A DNA stretch of 64,000 nucleotides from Flavobacterium sp. (GTDB lineage: Bacteria > Bacteroidota > Bacteroidia > Flavobacteriales > Flavobacteriaceae): contig NZ_JBCNKR010000006.1 of assembly GCF_039595935.1 (NCBI RefSeq), positions 2,576,001 to 2,640,000 on the forward strand. Reading direction: 5' to 3'. Numbering within the stretch: the first letter of the stretch is position 1; each line of letters starts with the position of its first letter. Of this stretch, positions 27,882 to 36,850 are shown piece after piece. The notes under the pieces were generated by a model. It saw only the letters and a program-made list of their open reading frames with translations. It did no database searches and was not told where the DNA came from. The translations under genes and the position numbers were made by a program.

Positions 27882-28394
27882 ATGTTTTTAGATTATATAA
27901 AGGAGTTTTTTGTAAAAAAATCATTAAAAAATAACTTGAATACCATCAAAAACGAAGTTTTTACAAGCAATATACAAACCATTGGTTTGCTGGTTGATGA
28001 GAGTAAATTTCGCAATTCTAATGAGTTAATACAAGAATTGGTTTTGAATGGAATTGCTCCTGAGAACATAAAAATTGCTGCGTACAGACGTAAGTTTAAG
28101 AAGAAAAAAACATATTCAAGACCTACTTTCGGTAAAAAACATATCGATTGGAGAGGCCGTATAAAAGAAAATTTTTTAGAAGAATTTATCAATACAGAAT
28201 TTGATCTTTTGATAAGTTATTATGATGTCGAAAGCCCGGTTTTGATGATGTTGACATCTAAATCAAAGGCGAAATTTAAAATAGGATTTTCGGCAGTCGA
28301 TCAAAAATTAAACCGCTGGATGATAAGTACAGCAATGAGTGAATATAAACTTTTCATAACTGAATTGTTTAGGTATTTAAAAAGTATAAAATAA
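27882..28394 (+). CDS. Conserved flavobacterial protein, DUF6913-like
   Basis: A 170-residue basic cytoplasmic protein with no signal or membrane segment. Features: a lysine-rich N-terminus ([11 protein letters not shown]), a segment [18 protein letters not shown] that looks like a Rossmann-type strand-helix, and a very basic stretch [18 protein letters not shown]. From memory this is the DUF6913 family, often found next to dapA in Flavobacteriia; the match was not verified by search. It precedes dapA by 16 bp in the same transcription unit. The basic patch suggests nucleic-acid or ribosome contact, but that is speculation. Confidence 0.75.
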   Translation: MFLDYIKEFFVKKSLKNNLNTIKNEVFTSNIQTIGLLVDESKFRNSNELIQELVLNGIAPENIKIAAYRRKFKKKKTYSRPTFGKKHIDWRGRIKENFLEEFINTEFDLLISYYDVESPVLMMLTSKSKAKFKIGFSAVDQKLNRWMISTAMSEYKLFITELFRYLKSIK

Positions 28395-28410
28395 AATTAT
28401 AAATCAAAAT

Positions 28411-29292
28411 ATGCAATCATTAATAGGAACTGGTGTTGCACTTGTAACTCCATTTAAAAAAGACTTTTCAGTAGATATCGAAGCGTTGCAGCGTATCGTA
28501 AACTTTTCTATCGACGGAGGAGTGGAATATCTTGTTGTTATGGGAACTACTGCAGAAAATGCAACCCTGACAAACGAAGAAAAAGAGCTGGTTATTAACA
28601 CCGTAATTGATGTTAATAAAGGAAGATTGCCTTTAGTTCTCGGAGTTGGAGGAAACAATACGATGCAGGTTGTAGAAGAATTAAAAACAAGAGATTTTTC
28701 TCCATTTGAAGCCATACTTTCAGTTTCACCATATTATAATAAACCTACGCAAGAAGGAATTTATCAGCATTTTAAAGCTATTGCAGAGGCATCTCCTGTA
28801 CCTGTAATTTTGTATAATGTTCCGGCAAGAACATCAAGTAATATGCTTCCTTCAACAGTTATCCGTTTAGCAAATGATTTTGAAAACATTGTAGCTATAA
28901 AAGAGGCAGCTGGTGATATGGCACAAGCTCTTAAATTAATCAAAAACGCACCAAAAGATTTTCTTATCATTTCAGGCGATGATATGATTGCTTTACCAAT
29001 CGTTTTAGCTGGCGGAGCAGGGGTAATTTCAGTAATTGGACAAGGTTACCCAAAAGAATTTTCAGAAATGATTCGTTTAGGGCTTAATAAAAAAGCAGCC
29101 GAAGCATTTAAAACACAATACTTTTTATCAGATTGTATCGATATGATATTCGAGCAGGGAAATCCTGCAGGAATTAAGCAAGTATTTCAGGCTATGAATA
29201 TTGCAGAAAATACAGTCCGACTTCCGTTAGTTTCAGTTGATGAGTCATTAGCAGCAAGATTAAATGAGTTTGTAAAAAACAGCATTAAATAA
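28411..29292 (+). CDS. dapA: 4-hydroxy-tetrahydrodipicolinate synthase
   Basis: A 293-residue TIM-barrel enzyme that condenses pyruvate with aspartate semialdehyde, the first committed step of the lysine/diaminopimelate pathway. The Schiff-base lysine is K164 (AIKEAAGD); the catalytic triad residues are T47 (GTTAENATL), Y135 (ILYNVPART) and probably Y109. R140, which binds the carboxylate of aspartate semialdehyde, is present. The length equals the family's usual 290-300. It follows the DUF6913-like gene in one operon; no terminator is evident downstream before the bamD promoter. Confidence 0.97.
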   Translation: MQSLIGTGVALVTPFKKDFSVDIEALQRIVNFSIDGGVEYLVVMGTTAENATLTNEEKELVINTVIDVNKGRLPLVLGVGGNNTMQVVEELKTRDFSPFEAILSVSPYYNKPTQEGIYQHFKAIAEASPVPVILYNVPARTSSNMLPSTVIRLANDFENIVAIKEAAGDMAQALKLIKNAPKDFLIISGDDMIALPIVLAGGAGVISVIGQGYPKEFSEMIRLGLNKKAAEAFKTQYFLSDCIDMIFEQGNPAGIKQVFQAMNIAENTVRLPLVSVDESLAARLNEFVKNSIK

Positions 29293-29330
29293 TTGTTAAA
29301 GTGTTAGCATTTTAATATCCGAAAAAATTA

Positions 29331-29362
29331 TTTTGCAGTCGCTAAATTAATGACTAAATTTG
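29331..29362 (+). promoter_or_regulatory. Promoter of the bamD-rpoZ-coaBC operon
   Basis: TTTTG (29331-29335) as the -33 element and TAAATTTG (29355-29362) as the -7 element are 19 bp apart, a close fit to the Bacteroidetes consensus. The start codon of bamD lies about 69 bp downstream. Confidence 0.7.
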
Positions 29363-29430
29363 CCTCCGAAACTTCGGTGTGGTTTTTACTTTGGCATAAT
29401 GTCTAAGAAAATCATAATAAAAGTAAAAAA

Positions 29431-30225
29431 ATGAAAAAAATAGTATCTCTATTAATTGTTGCTGCGCTTTTTTGTTCTTGTAGCGAATATCAAAAAGCAT
29501 TAAAAAATGAAGATGTTGCGGCAAAATTTGAAGTAGCGACAAAAATGTATGATGCTGGTAAGTACAATAAGGCGATTCGTCTTTTTGAACAATTAGCACC
29601 TACTTATAGAGGTAAACCTCAGGCTGAAAAACTTTTTTATATGTTTTCTCAGTCTTATTACAAAACAAAACAATATTATTTAGCAGGATATCAGTTTGAA
29701 AGTTTTGTTTCCGGATACCCACGAAGTGAAAAAGTACAGGAAGCAGCCTATTTAGGAGCTTACAGTTATTCAAAATTGTCACCGGTTTACAGCTTAGATC
29801 AGGCAGATACTGTAAAAGCTTTAGAGAAGCTTCAGGCATTTATAGATAATTATCCAAATTCAGAGTATGTTCCTCAGGCAAATGCTACAGTACAGGTTTT
29901 GAATGGGAAATTAGAAAAGAAAGCATACGAAAATGCTAAAGGGTATAACGAAATTTCAGATTATAAATCTGCATTAGTTGCTTTTGATAATTTTATTGCA
30001 GATTTTCCGGGAACATCCTTAAAAGAAGATGCTTTATTCTATAAATATGATTCTGCATATAAATTGGCAATAAACAGTATTCCTTCAAAAATGGAAGAAC
30101 GTTTAAATGTGGCAAAAACATCTTACGAAAACTTAATTAAGTTTAAAAGCGATACAAAATATAAAAAAGAGGCAGACGAAATGTATGCCAGAGTTGAAAC
30201 AGATTTACAAAAATATACTAAATAA
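29431..30225 (+). CDS. bamD: Outer membrane protein assembly factor BamD
   Basis: A 264-residue lipoprotein (leader MKKIVSLLIVAALFCSC; C17 the likelier lipidation site) carrying TPR repeats throughout: DAGKYNKAIRLFEQLAP, YLAGYQFESFVSGYPRSEKVQEA and SALVAFDNFIADFPGT are the typical BamD/YfiO blocks. It works with BamA on the periplasmic face of the outer membrane to insert beta-barrel proteins. The length is slightly above that of E. coli BamD (about 245). It is the first gene of an operon with the omega-like subunit and coaBC, the usual order in Flavobacteriia. Confidence 0.95.
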   Translation: MKKIVSLLIVAALFCSCSEYQKALKNEDVAAKFEVATKMYDAGKYNKAIRLFEQLAPTYRGKPQAEKLFYMFSQSYYKTKQYYLAGYQFESFVSGYPRSEKVQEAAYLGAYSYSKLSPVYSLDQADTVKALEKLQAFIDNYPNSEYVPQANATVQVLNGKLEKKAYENAKGYNEISDYKSALVAFDNFIADFPGTSLKEDALFYKYDSAYKLAINSIPSKMEERLNVAKTSYENLIKFKSDTKYKKEADEMYARVETDLQKYTK

Positions 30226-30235
30226 AAAAGAAGTC

Positions 30236-30553
30236 ATGGATTTAAAAAAGACGAATGCTCCTGTTAACACAATAACTTACAACAAAACAGTTATTGAAGA
30301 GCCAACAGGAAATGTGTATGAAGCAATTACCATTATGGCTAAAAGAGCAAACCAGATTAATTCTGAAATTAAAAAAGAATTAACTGAGAAATTGGAAGAG
30401 TTTGCTACTTACAATGACAGTCTTGAAGAAGTTTTTGAAAATAAAGAACAAATTGAAGTTTCTAAATTTTACGAAAAATTACCAAAACCACACGCATTAG
30501 CTGTTCAGGAATGGTTAGATGGTAAAACATACCACAGAAGCTCAAACAAATAA
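30236..30553 (+). CDS. rpoZ: DNA-directed RNA polymerase omega-family subunit
   Basis: A 105-residue protein when started at ATG 30236 (MDLKKTNAPVNTIT); a longer frame from 30185 overlaps bamD and adds 17 unrelated residues. The core NVYEAITIMAKRANQINSEIKKEL matches the omega/RPB6 motif (the conserved ALxxxKRAxQI-type helix). Omega helps fold the beta' subunit of RNA polymerase. It lies 10 bp after bamD and 9 bp before coaBC, the same arrangement as in many Flavobacteriaceae. The acidic C-terminal half (NDSLEEVFENKEQIEV) is lineage-specific. Confidence 0.9.
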   Translation: MDLKKTNAPVNTITYNKTVIEEPTGNVYEAITIMAKRANQINSEIKKELTEKLEEFATYNDSLEEVFENKEQIEVSKFYEKLPKPHALAVQEWLDGKTYHRSSNK

Positions 30554-30562
30554 TAGAGTGCA

Positions 30563-31777
30563 ATGTCAGTTTTAAACGGTAAAAAGATTTTACTGGGAGT
30601 TTCCGGTGGAATCGCAGCGTATAAAACAGCCTCATTAGTACGACTTTTTATCAAAGCAGGTGCACATGTCCAAGTGATAATGACACCTGCTTCTAAGGAT
30701 TTTGTAACTCCATTAACGTTATCTACGTTATCAAAAAATCCTGTATATTCCAGTTTCTTTAATGATGATAATGAGGATGCTGTATGGAACAATCATGTTG
30801 AATTAGGTCTTTGGGCCGATTTAATGCTGATAGCTCCGGCAACAGCAAACACGATGTCTAAAATGGCATCAGGAAACTGCGATAATCTGTTAATAGCTAC
30901 GTATTTATCTGCTAAATGTCCAGTTTATTTTGCTCCGGCAATGGATCTGGATATGTACAAACATCCTTCAACAATTTCTAGTTTTAATGCATTAAAACAG
31001 TTTGGAAATGTTATGATTCCGGCTGAAAGCGGCGAACTTGCAAGCGGTTTATCCGGTGAAGGCCGTATGGCTGAACCTGAAAATATTGTTGCCTTTCTTG
31101 AAGCTGATTTAGAAAGCAAACTGCCATTAAAAGGGAAAAAAATACTAATTACTGCAGGTCCAACATACGAAGCGATAGATCCTGTACGTTTTATAGGAAA
31201 TCATTCTTCCGGTAAAATGGGATTTGATATTGCAAATGAAGCGGCAAAGCTTGGTGCTGAAGTTGTTTTAGTTTCGGGACCAACGTTTATAAAAGCTAAA
31301 AATTCGTCAATTGAAGTTATAAATGTAATGTCTGCACAGGATATGTACGACGCATGTCATAAACATTACAGCAATATGGATGTGGCAATTGCGGCGGCGG
31401 CAGTAGCAGATTACAGACCTAAAGAAGTGGCTTTGCAAAAGATTAAGAAAAATGCCAGTGAATTTTCGATTGAATTAGAGAAAACAAAAGATATTCTTTT
31501 GTCTCTTGGAGAAGCAAAAAAAGACCAGTTTTTAGTTGGTTTTGCTCTTGAAACAGAAAATGAAATTGAAAACGCTAAACTGAAAATCCAGAAAAAAAAC
31601 TTAGATTTGATTGTTTTAAATTCTTTGCAGGATGAAGGTGCCGGTTTTAAAAAAGAAACCAATAAAGTAACTTTTATTGATAAAAATTTTAATATCGAAC
31701 CTATGGAATTGAAATCGAAAGAATTTGTAGCAGTCGATATTTTAAACAAAGTGATTTCGCATTTTTCAAAATCATAA
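30563..31777 (+). CDS. coaBC: Bifunctional phosphopantothenoylcysteine decarboxylase/synthetase
   Basis: A 404-residue two-domain enzyme of coenzyme A synthesis. Residues 1-180 are the FMN-dependent decarboxylase (CoaC): GGIAAYK (15-21), catalytic H78, PATANT (92-97). Residues about 188-404 are the CTP-dependent synthetase (CoaB): ITAGPTYEAIDPVRFIGNHS and AAAAVADYRP. Two residues held to be important in E. coli Dfp differ: its PxMNxxMW motif reads PAMDLDMY (D128 for Asn), and the active-site Cys of the LACG-type loop is Ser (S161 in GELASGLSG). The enzyme is essential, so it should still work; these changes are probably a lineage variant. Confidence 0.96.
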   Translation: MSVLNGKKILLGVSGGIAAYKTASLVRLFIKAGAHVQVIMTPASKDFVTPLTLSTLSKNPVYSSFFNDDNEDAVWNNHVELGLWADLMLIAPATANTMSKMASGNCDNLLIATYLSAKCPVYFAPAMDLDMYKHPSTISSFNALKQFGNVMIPAESGELASGLSGEGRMAEPENIVAFLEADLESKLPLKGKKILITAGPTYEAIDPVRFIGNHSSGKMGFDIANEAAKLGAEVVLVSGPTFIKAKNSSIEVINVMSAQDMYDACHKHYSNMDVAIAAAAVADYRPKEVALQKIKKNASEFSIELEKTKDILLSLGEAKKDQFLVGFALETENEIENAKLKIQKKNLDLIVLNSLQDEGAGFKKETNKVTFIDKNFNIEPMELKSKEFVAVDILNKVISHFSKS

Positions 31778-31815
31778 ATTTTAAAATATATTCTAAAAAG
31801 TAAGAATAGTTATGC

Positions 31816-31823
31816 TATTTTTG
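31816..31823 (+). promoter_or_regulatory. -7 promoter element, DUF4835 gene
   Basis: TATTTTTG in the 68-bp gap after coaBC matches TAnnTTTG, 22 bp upstream of the ATG at 31846. It would allow separate transcription of the DUF4835-recN pair. No clear -33 element was seen. Confidence 0.5.
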
Positions 31824-31845
31824 CTGGTAATAAAATTTTAATGGT

Positions 31846-32730
31846 ATGAACAAAATAGTTACACTTTTAGCATTCTTTATTTTTGGCTTTTCGCAGGCAC
31901 AGCAGTTAAATTGTACAGTAACTATTAATACTGAAAGGCTTCCTACGCCTAATCAACAGATTTTTAAAACGCTTCAAACAGCTTTATCTGAGTTTGTAAA
32001 CAAAACAGACTGGACAGGATCTGCCTTAAAGCAAAATGAAAGAATTAACTGTTCAATGTATATTACGCTGTCATCATATAGTTCTGATCAGTTTACAGGA
32101 ACAATTCAGGTTCAGTCATCAAGATTGATTTACAATTCGACTTATTCTTCGCCGGTTCTAAATTTTAATGATAAAGATTTCAATTTCAGATACACAGAAT
32201 ATGAACCGCTTTTGTTTAATCCATCAGTATTTGAATCAAATTTGGTGTCTGTAGTATCATTTTACAGTTATGTAATTTTAGGAATGGATGCTGATACCTT
32301 TCAAAGTGGAGCAGGAAATCAATATCTTGAAACAGCTCAAAATATTGCAAGTGTAGCCCAGCAGGGAGGTTTTAAAGGCTGGAGTCAGGCTGATGGACTT
32401 CAAAATCGTTATTATTTAATAAATGATATGCTTTCTCCAATGTATACAGATTTGCGTCAGACTACTTTTTTATATCATACAGGTTTAGATACAATGAGCA
32501 ATGATTTAAAAACAGCAAAAGAAAAAGTCAAATCTTCTTTAATGTTAATTGCAAAAGTAAATTCGGTTAGGCCAAATGCTTTTTTAACCAGAGTATTTTT
32601 TGATGCAAAATCAGATGAGATCGTATCCATTTTTTCCGGTGGTCCAAGTATTCCAGTTACGGATTTAACCGATGTATTAAATAAAGTTTCACCATTAAAC
32701 TCAACAAAATGGTCACAAATTAAGTTTTAA
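31846..32730 (+). CDS. DUF4835 family secreted protein (possible T9SS PorD)
   Basis: A 294-residue exported protein with signal peptide MNKIVTLLAFFIFGFSQAQ. The mature part starts QLNCTVTINTERLPTPNQQIF and contains IQVQSSRLIYNSTYSSPVLNFNDKDF and YLETAQNIAS, the pattern of DUF4835. The family is Bacteroidetes-specific and sits between coaBC and recN in many Flavobacteriia. I recall that it has been equated with the T9SS accessory protein PorD, but I cannot confirm this from sequence. It has no lipobox or barrel-type end, so a periplasmic location is likely. Confidence 0.85.
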   Translation: MNKIVTLLAFFIFGFSQAQQLNCTVTINTERLPTPNQQIFKTLQTALSEFVNKTDWTGSALKQNERINCSMYITLSSYSSDQFTGTIQVQSSRLIYNSTYSSPVLNFNDKDFNFRYTEYEPLLFNPSVFESNLVSVVSFYSYVILGMDADTFQSGAGNQYLETAQNIASVAQQGGFKGWSQADGLQNRYYLINDMLSPMYTDLRQTTFLYHTGLDTMSNDLKTAKEKVKSSLMLIAKVNSVRPNAFLTRVFFDAKSDEIVSIFSGGPSIPVTDLTDVLNKVSPLNSTKWSQIKF

Positions 32731-32786
32731 TAACTTAATTTTTTTTATTTTCTTCGTAGCACTTTTATTTTATAATATTCCCCTTT

Positions 32787-34439
32787 ATGATAACTTCACT
32801 GTCAATTAAAAACTACGCCCTGATTGAAAAACTCTCGATCGATTTTTCAAAAGGATTTTCGATAATTACAGGTGAAACGGGTGCTGGTAAATCGATTATT
32901 TTAGGTGCAATTGGGCTCGTTTTAGGAAAAAGAGCTGATCTTACATCTTTAAAAAACAAAGAAGAAAAATGTGTGATCGAAGCACAGTTTGAAATTTCAA
33001 AATACAATCTAAAAGAGTTTTTTGAAGCAAACGATCTTGATTACGAAGACGAAACGATAATACGCCGCGAAATTTTACCATCAGGCAAATCGCGTGCTTT
33101 TATAAACGATAGTCCTGTTAATTTACAGGAGCTGCAGGATTTGAGTCTCTTTTTAATAGATATTCATTCACAGCAGCAAACTCAGGAATTGTCTGATGAA
33201 AGCGTTCAGTTTAAAATAATCGACGCTATAGCTGATAATGCAGAAACAATTTCGACTTATCAGAACTTATTAAAAGTTTATAAATCAGATAAATCAAAAT
33301 TAAATGCTTTACTGAAAAAACAAAGCGATTCAGGAAAAGAGCAGGAATACAATACATTTTTGTTGAATGAATTGGTTGCTGCAAAATTGAAATCCGGAGA
33401 GCAGGCAGAATTAGAATCTGATTTTGAGAAACTTAATAATGTTGAAATTATCAAAGAATCAATCGATAAGTCTCTTGTAATAGCAAACGAAGAACAGTTT
33501 GGAGTATTTCATAATCTTAATGAAATTAAAACTGCTTTACAGAAAATTGCGCCATTTTCGACAGAATATCAAAATCTGTTTGAAAGAATCACGAGTATAT
33601 CAATTGAATTTGATGATATTTCAAAAGAACTTCAAAACGCTTCGGAGAAGTTGTTAAATGATCCGGAACAATTAGAATTGGTAAGCCAAAAACTGCAATT
33701 AATTTTTAATCTGCAGAAAAAACATCACGTTAATACGGTAGAAGAATTACTTCAAATTCAGGCCGATTTAGGAAATACACTTCTGGAGTTAGATAATATC
33801 GAAGAAGAAATCGAAACATTGTCTAAATCAATCGAACAAAAAGCAAATGAATTAGATGCTTTTGCAGAAACCATTCATCAAAATAGAATAAATGCAATTC
33901 CGGTTTTATCAAATCAATTAATATCGATTTTAGAAACATTAGGAATGCCAAACGTTCGTTTTAATATGGAACTTTTACCATCTGAAACCTATTTCCAAAA
34001 CGGAAAAGATGAATTACAATTCTTATTTTCTGCCAATAAAGGAACTGATTTCGGATTATTGAAAAAAGTAGCTTCGGGCGGAGAAATGTCACGTATTATG
34101 CTGGCAGTAAAAGCAATTTTGGCACAATATTCAAAATTACCAACCTTAATTTTTGACGAAATTGATACAGGGGTTTCAGGAGAAATTGCCATTAGAATGG
34201 GAGAGATCATGAAAGAAATGAGTACTAAAATGCAGATTTTTGCCATTACCCATTTACCGCAGATTGCTGCAAAAGGCGATTCGCATTTTAAAGTTTCTAA
34301 AGCTACAATTGATGATGATACGCTTTCAGAATTAAGACTACTGTCTCAGGACGAAAGAGTTATAGAAATTGCTCAAATGTTGTCTGGAGCAGTCGTTTCA
34401 GATTCGGCTTTAAATCACGCCAAAGCCTTGTTGAACTAA
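32787..34439 (+). CDS. recN: DNA repair protein RecN
   Basis: A 550-residue SMC-like ATPase that acts in double-strand break repair. Walker A is at residues about 28-37 (GETGAGKSII), the ABC signature SGGEMSRIMLAVKAIL and Walker B LIFDEIDTG lie near residues 433-470, and the two halves are joined by a coiled coil (about residues 155-370, rich in Glu, Lys and Leu). The family's N-terminal MITSLSIKNYALIE is clear. The length is typical. It lies 56 bp after the DUF4835 gene in the same direction; fabV follows from its own promoter. Confidence 0.97.
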   Translation: MITSLSIKNYALIEKLSIDFSKGFSIITGETGAGKSIILGAIGLVLGKRADLTSLKNKEEKCVIEAQFEISKYNLKEFFEANDLDYEDETIIRREILPSGKSRAFINDSPVNLQELQDLSLFLIDIHSQQQTQELSDESVQFKIIDAIADNAETISTYQNLLKVYKSDKSKLNALLKKQSDSGKEQEYNTFLLNELVAAKLKSGEQAELESDFEKLNNVEIIKESIDKSLVIANEEQFGVFHNLNEIKTALQKIAPFSTEYQNLFERITSISIEFDDISKELQNASEKLLNDPEQLELVSQKLQLIFNLQKKHHVNTVEELLQIQADLGNTLLELDNIEEEIETLSKSIEQKANELDAFAETIHQNRINAIPVLSNQLISILETLGMPNVRFNMELLPSETYFQNGKDELQFLFSANKGTDFGLLKKVASGGEMSRIMLAVKAILAQYSKLPTLIFDEIDTGVSGEIAIRMGEIMKEMSTKMQIFAITHLPQIAAKGDSHFKVSKATIDDDTLSELRLLSQDERVIEIAQMLSGAVVSDSALNHAKALLN

Positions 34440-34449
34440 AGAAATACTT

Positions 34450-34457
34450 TATATTTG
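34450..34457 (+). promoter_or_regulatory. -7 promoter element, fabV
   Basis: TATATTTG matches TAnnTTTG; TTGTTG at 34428-34433, inside the end of recN, can serve as the -33 element 17-20 bp upstream. The leader to the ATG at 34540 would be about 75 nt. Confidence 0.6.
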
Positions 34458-34539
34458 TCATCGAAAAATAATTAAACAAAACCTGCATAAGTAGTCATTT
34501 ATCTTGATAATGATTAATTTATGAGTAAATAAAAAGAGT

Positions 34540-35730
34540 ATGATTATAGAACCTAGAATGAGAGGATTTATTTGTTTGACTGCCCACCCAAAGGGAGCTG
34601 AGCAAAATGTTAAAAATCAAATTGAATATATCAAATCAAAAGGTGCAATTGCCGGAGCAAAAAAAGTATTAGTTATTGGTGCTTCAACAGGTTTCGGATT
34701 AGCTTCAAGAATTACAAGCGCTTTTGGATCTGATGCGGCTACAATTGGAGTATTTTTCGAAAAACCACCCGTTGAAGGAAAAACAGCTTCTCCAGGCTGG
34801 TACAATTCTGCAGCTTTTGAAACTGAAGCTCATAAAGCAGGTCTATATGCAAAAAGTATCAATGGAGATGCTTTTTCGAACGAAATAAAAAGAGAAACTT
34901 TAGATTTAATCAAAGCTGATTTAGGTCAGGTTGATTTAGTTATATATAGTTTAGCTTCGCCAGTGCGTACAAACCCTAACACAGGAGTTACACACCGTTC
35001 TGTTTTAAAACCAATTGGACAAACATTTACAAATAAAACAGTAGATTTCCACACTGGAAACGTATCTGAAGTTTCAATCGCTCCTGCAAACGAGGAAGAT
35101 ATTGAAAACACAGTTGCTGTAATGGGTGGAGAAGATTGGGCAATGTGGATTGAGGCTTTGAAAAATGAAAATTTATTAGCAGAAGGTGCTGTTACAGTAG
35201 CTTATTCTTATATCGGACCTGGATTAACAGAAGCAGTTTACCGTAAAGGTACAATTGGTCGTGCTAAAGATCATTTAGAAGCTACTGCATTTACAATTTC
35301 TGATAACTTAAAATCTATCGGAGGAAAAGCGTATGTTTCTGTAAATAAGGCATTAGTAACGCAGGCAAGTTCTGCAATTCCGGTTATTCCGTTGTATATT
35401 TCTCTTTTATATAAAATAATGAAAGAAGAAGGAATTCACGAAGGATGTATCGAGCAGATTCAGCGTTTATTCCAGGAAAGATTGTATACTGGTTCAGATG
35501 TTCCTGTTGATGAAAAAGGAAGAATCAGAATCGACGATTGGGAAATGCGTGATGATGTTCAGGCAAAAGTGGCTGAACTTTGGAAAGAAGCAACAACTGA
35601 AACATTGCCAGCTATTGGAGATTTAGCAGGTTACAGAAATGATTTCCTAAATTTATTTGGATTTGAATTTGATGGAGTTGACTACAAAGCAGAAGCTAAT
35701 GAGGTAGTTAACATTGATAGTATCAAATAA
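34540..35730 (+). CDS. fabV: Enoyl-ACP reductase FabV (trans-2-enoyl-CoA reductase)
   Basis: A 396-residue NADH-dependent reductase that completes the fatty acid elongation cycle. It has the FabV start MIIEPRMRGFICLTAHP, the nucleotide-binding loop VLVIGASTGFGLASRI, and the catalytic Y-x8-K motif in VYRKGTIGRAKDH, spaced by eight residues as in FabV rather than six as in FabI. FabV-type reductases are much less sensitive to triclosan than FabI. The gene stands alone between its own promoter and a strong terminator. Confidence 0.96.
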   Translation: MIIEPRMRGFICLTAHPKGAEQNVKNQIEYIKSKGAIAGAKKVLVIGASTGFGLASRITSAFGSDAATIGVFFEKPPVEGKTASPGWYNSAAFETEAHKAGLYAKSINGDAFSNEIKRETLDLIKADLGQVDLVIYSLASPVRTNPNTGVTHRSVLKPIGQTFTNKTVDFHTGNVSEVSIAPANEEDIENTVAVMGGEDWAMWIEALKNENLLAEGAVTVAYSYIGPGLTEAVYRKGTIGRAKDHLEATAFTISDNLKSIGGKAYVSVNKALVTQASSAIPVIPLYISLLYKIMKEEGIHEGCIEQIQRLFQERLYTGSDVPVDEKGRIRIDDWEMRDDVQAKVAELWKEATTETLPAIGDLAGYRNDFLNLFGFEFDGVDYKAEANEVVNIDSIK

Positions 35731-35749
35731 AAACATATATCTTACAACG

Positions 35750-35781
35750 AAAACCATCAACCAAAAGTTGGTGGTTTTTTT
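35750..35781 (+). terminator. Rho-independent terminator after fabV
   Basis: AAAACCATCAAC (35750-35761) pairs with GTTGGTGGTTTT (35767-35778), with one G-T wobble, around a 5-nt loop; a T run follows. Confidence 0.9.
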
Positions 35782-35793
35782 ATGAATATAACC

Positions 35794-35801
35794 TATCTTT
35801 G
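35794..35801 (+). promoter_or_regulatory. -7 promoter element, glycosyltransferase-coaE unit
   Basis: TATCTTTG matches TAnnTTTG, 49 bp upstream of the ATG at 35851. A possible -33 TTG at 35768-35770 overlaps the fabV terminator. Confidence 0.55.
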
Positions 35802-35850
35802 CTGAAATTTTTAAAGCTCAGAATATTCCACTTAAAACCGCATTCCCGCT

Positions 35851-36849
35851 ATGATTTTTTCTTTAATTATACCAGTGTATAATCGTCCAGATGAAGTTGA
35901 TGAACTTTTAGAAAGTCTTACAAAATCTGATTACAAAGAACCTTTTGAAATTGTTCTTGTTGAAGACGGATCTTCAATTCCCTGCAAAGATGTAGTGATG
36001 ACGTATCAGGGAAAATTAAATATATCTTATTATTTTAAACCAAATTCGGGTCCTGGAGATTCAAGAAATTTTGGAATGCAGAAGGCGAGAGGTGATTATT
36101 TTATCATTTTCGATTCAGACTGTATAATTCCTCCAAACTATCTTACTGAGGTTCGCAAGGCGTTAGACGAAAAATATGTGGATTGTTTTGGCGGTCCTGA
36201 CAAAGCATTAAAAAGCTTTTCGAGCATTCAAAAAGCAATCAATTTTGCAATGACGTCTTTTTTAACAACCGGCGGGATTAGAGGCGGTTCTGAAAAGATT
36301 AATAAGTTTCAGCCAAGAAGCTTTAACATGGGGATTTCAAAAAAAGCATTTGAAGCTTCAAAAGGTTTTGGCAACATTCATCCGGGTGAAGATCCTGATT
36401 TATCTATCCGTTTATGGAATTTAGGTTTTGAAACCAGACTCTTTTCTGAGGCTTTTGTGTATCATAAACGTAGAATCGACTGGGAAAAATTCTCAATTCA
36501 GGTGAAAAAATTTGGTATAGCAAGACCTATATTAAATAGCTGGTATCCAGAACATAATAAGCTGACTTTCTTTTTTCCTACTGTTTTTATTCTCGGTTTA
36601 TTGATAGCTTTTTTACTATTAATTTTTAATATTGATATTTTATTACAATTATATTTCGTATATTTCGTTATTATTTTTCTTACAGCAAGTATTCAAAATA
36701 GAAGTATCAAAATAGGTTATTTATCAGTAATTGCTGTTTGGAAACAATTTTATGGTTACGGAACGGGCTTTTTAGAATCTTTTGTAAAAGTGATTCTGTT
36801 GAAGAAAAAACCTCAGGAAGCTTTTCCACGTATGTTTTTTAAAATATAG
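35851..36849 (+). CDS. Family 2 glycosyltransferase, membrane-attached
   Basis: A 332-residue GT-A fold glycosyltransferase. The N-terminal 220 residues hold IPVYNRPDEVDELLESL, the first aspartate motif VEDGSS, and the metal-binding DSD in FIIFDSDCIIPP, then a GEDPDLSIRLW acceptor motif corresponding to the usual ED. Two hydrophobic segments (about residues 245-285) near the C-terminus fix it to the inner membrane. The substrate cannot be told. The stop is followed after a single base by coaE, an odd pairing that implies co-transcription but no obvious joint role. Confidence 0.9.
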   Translation: MIFSLIIPVYNRPDEVDELLESLTKSDYKEPFEIVLVEDGSSIPCKDVVMTYQGKLNISYYFKPNSGPGDSRNFGMQKARGDYFIIFDSDCIIPPNYLTEVRKALDEKYVDCFGGPDKALKSFSSIQKAINFAMTSFLTTGGIRGGSEKINKFQPRSFNMGISKKAFEASKGFGNIHPGEDPDLSIRLWNLGFETRLFSEAFVYHKRRIDWEKFSIQVKKFGIARPILNSWYPEHNKLTFFFPTVFILGLLIAFLLLIFNIDILLQLYFVYFVIIFLTASIQNRSIKIGYLSVIAVWKQFYGYGTGFLESFVKVILLKKKPQEAFPRMFFKI

Positions 36850-36850
36850 T

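Noticed and set aside
30185-30235. Earlier start for the omega subunit inside bamD
   Set aside because: Overlaps bamD by 41 bp and adds non-conserved residues; ATG 30236 fits the family.
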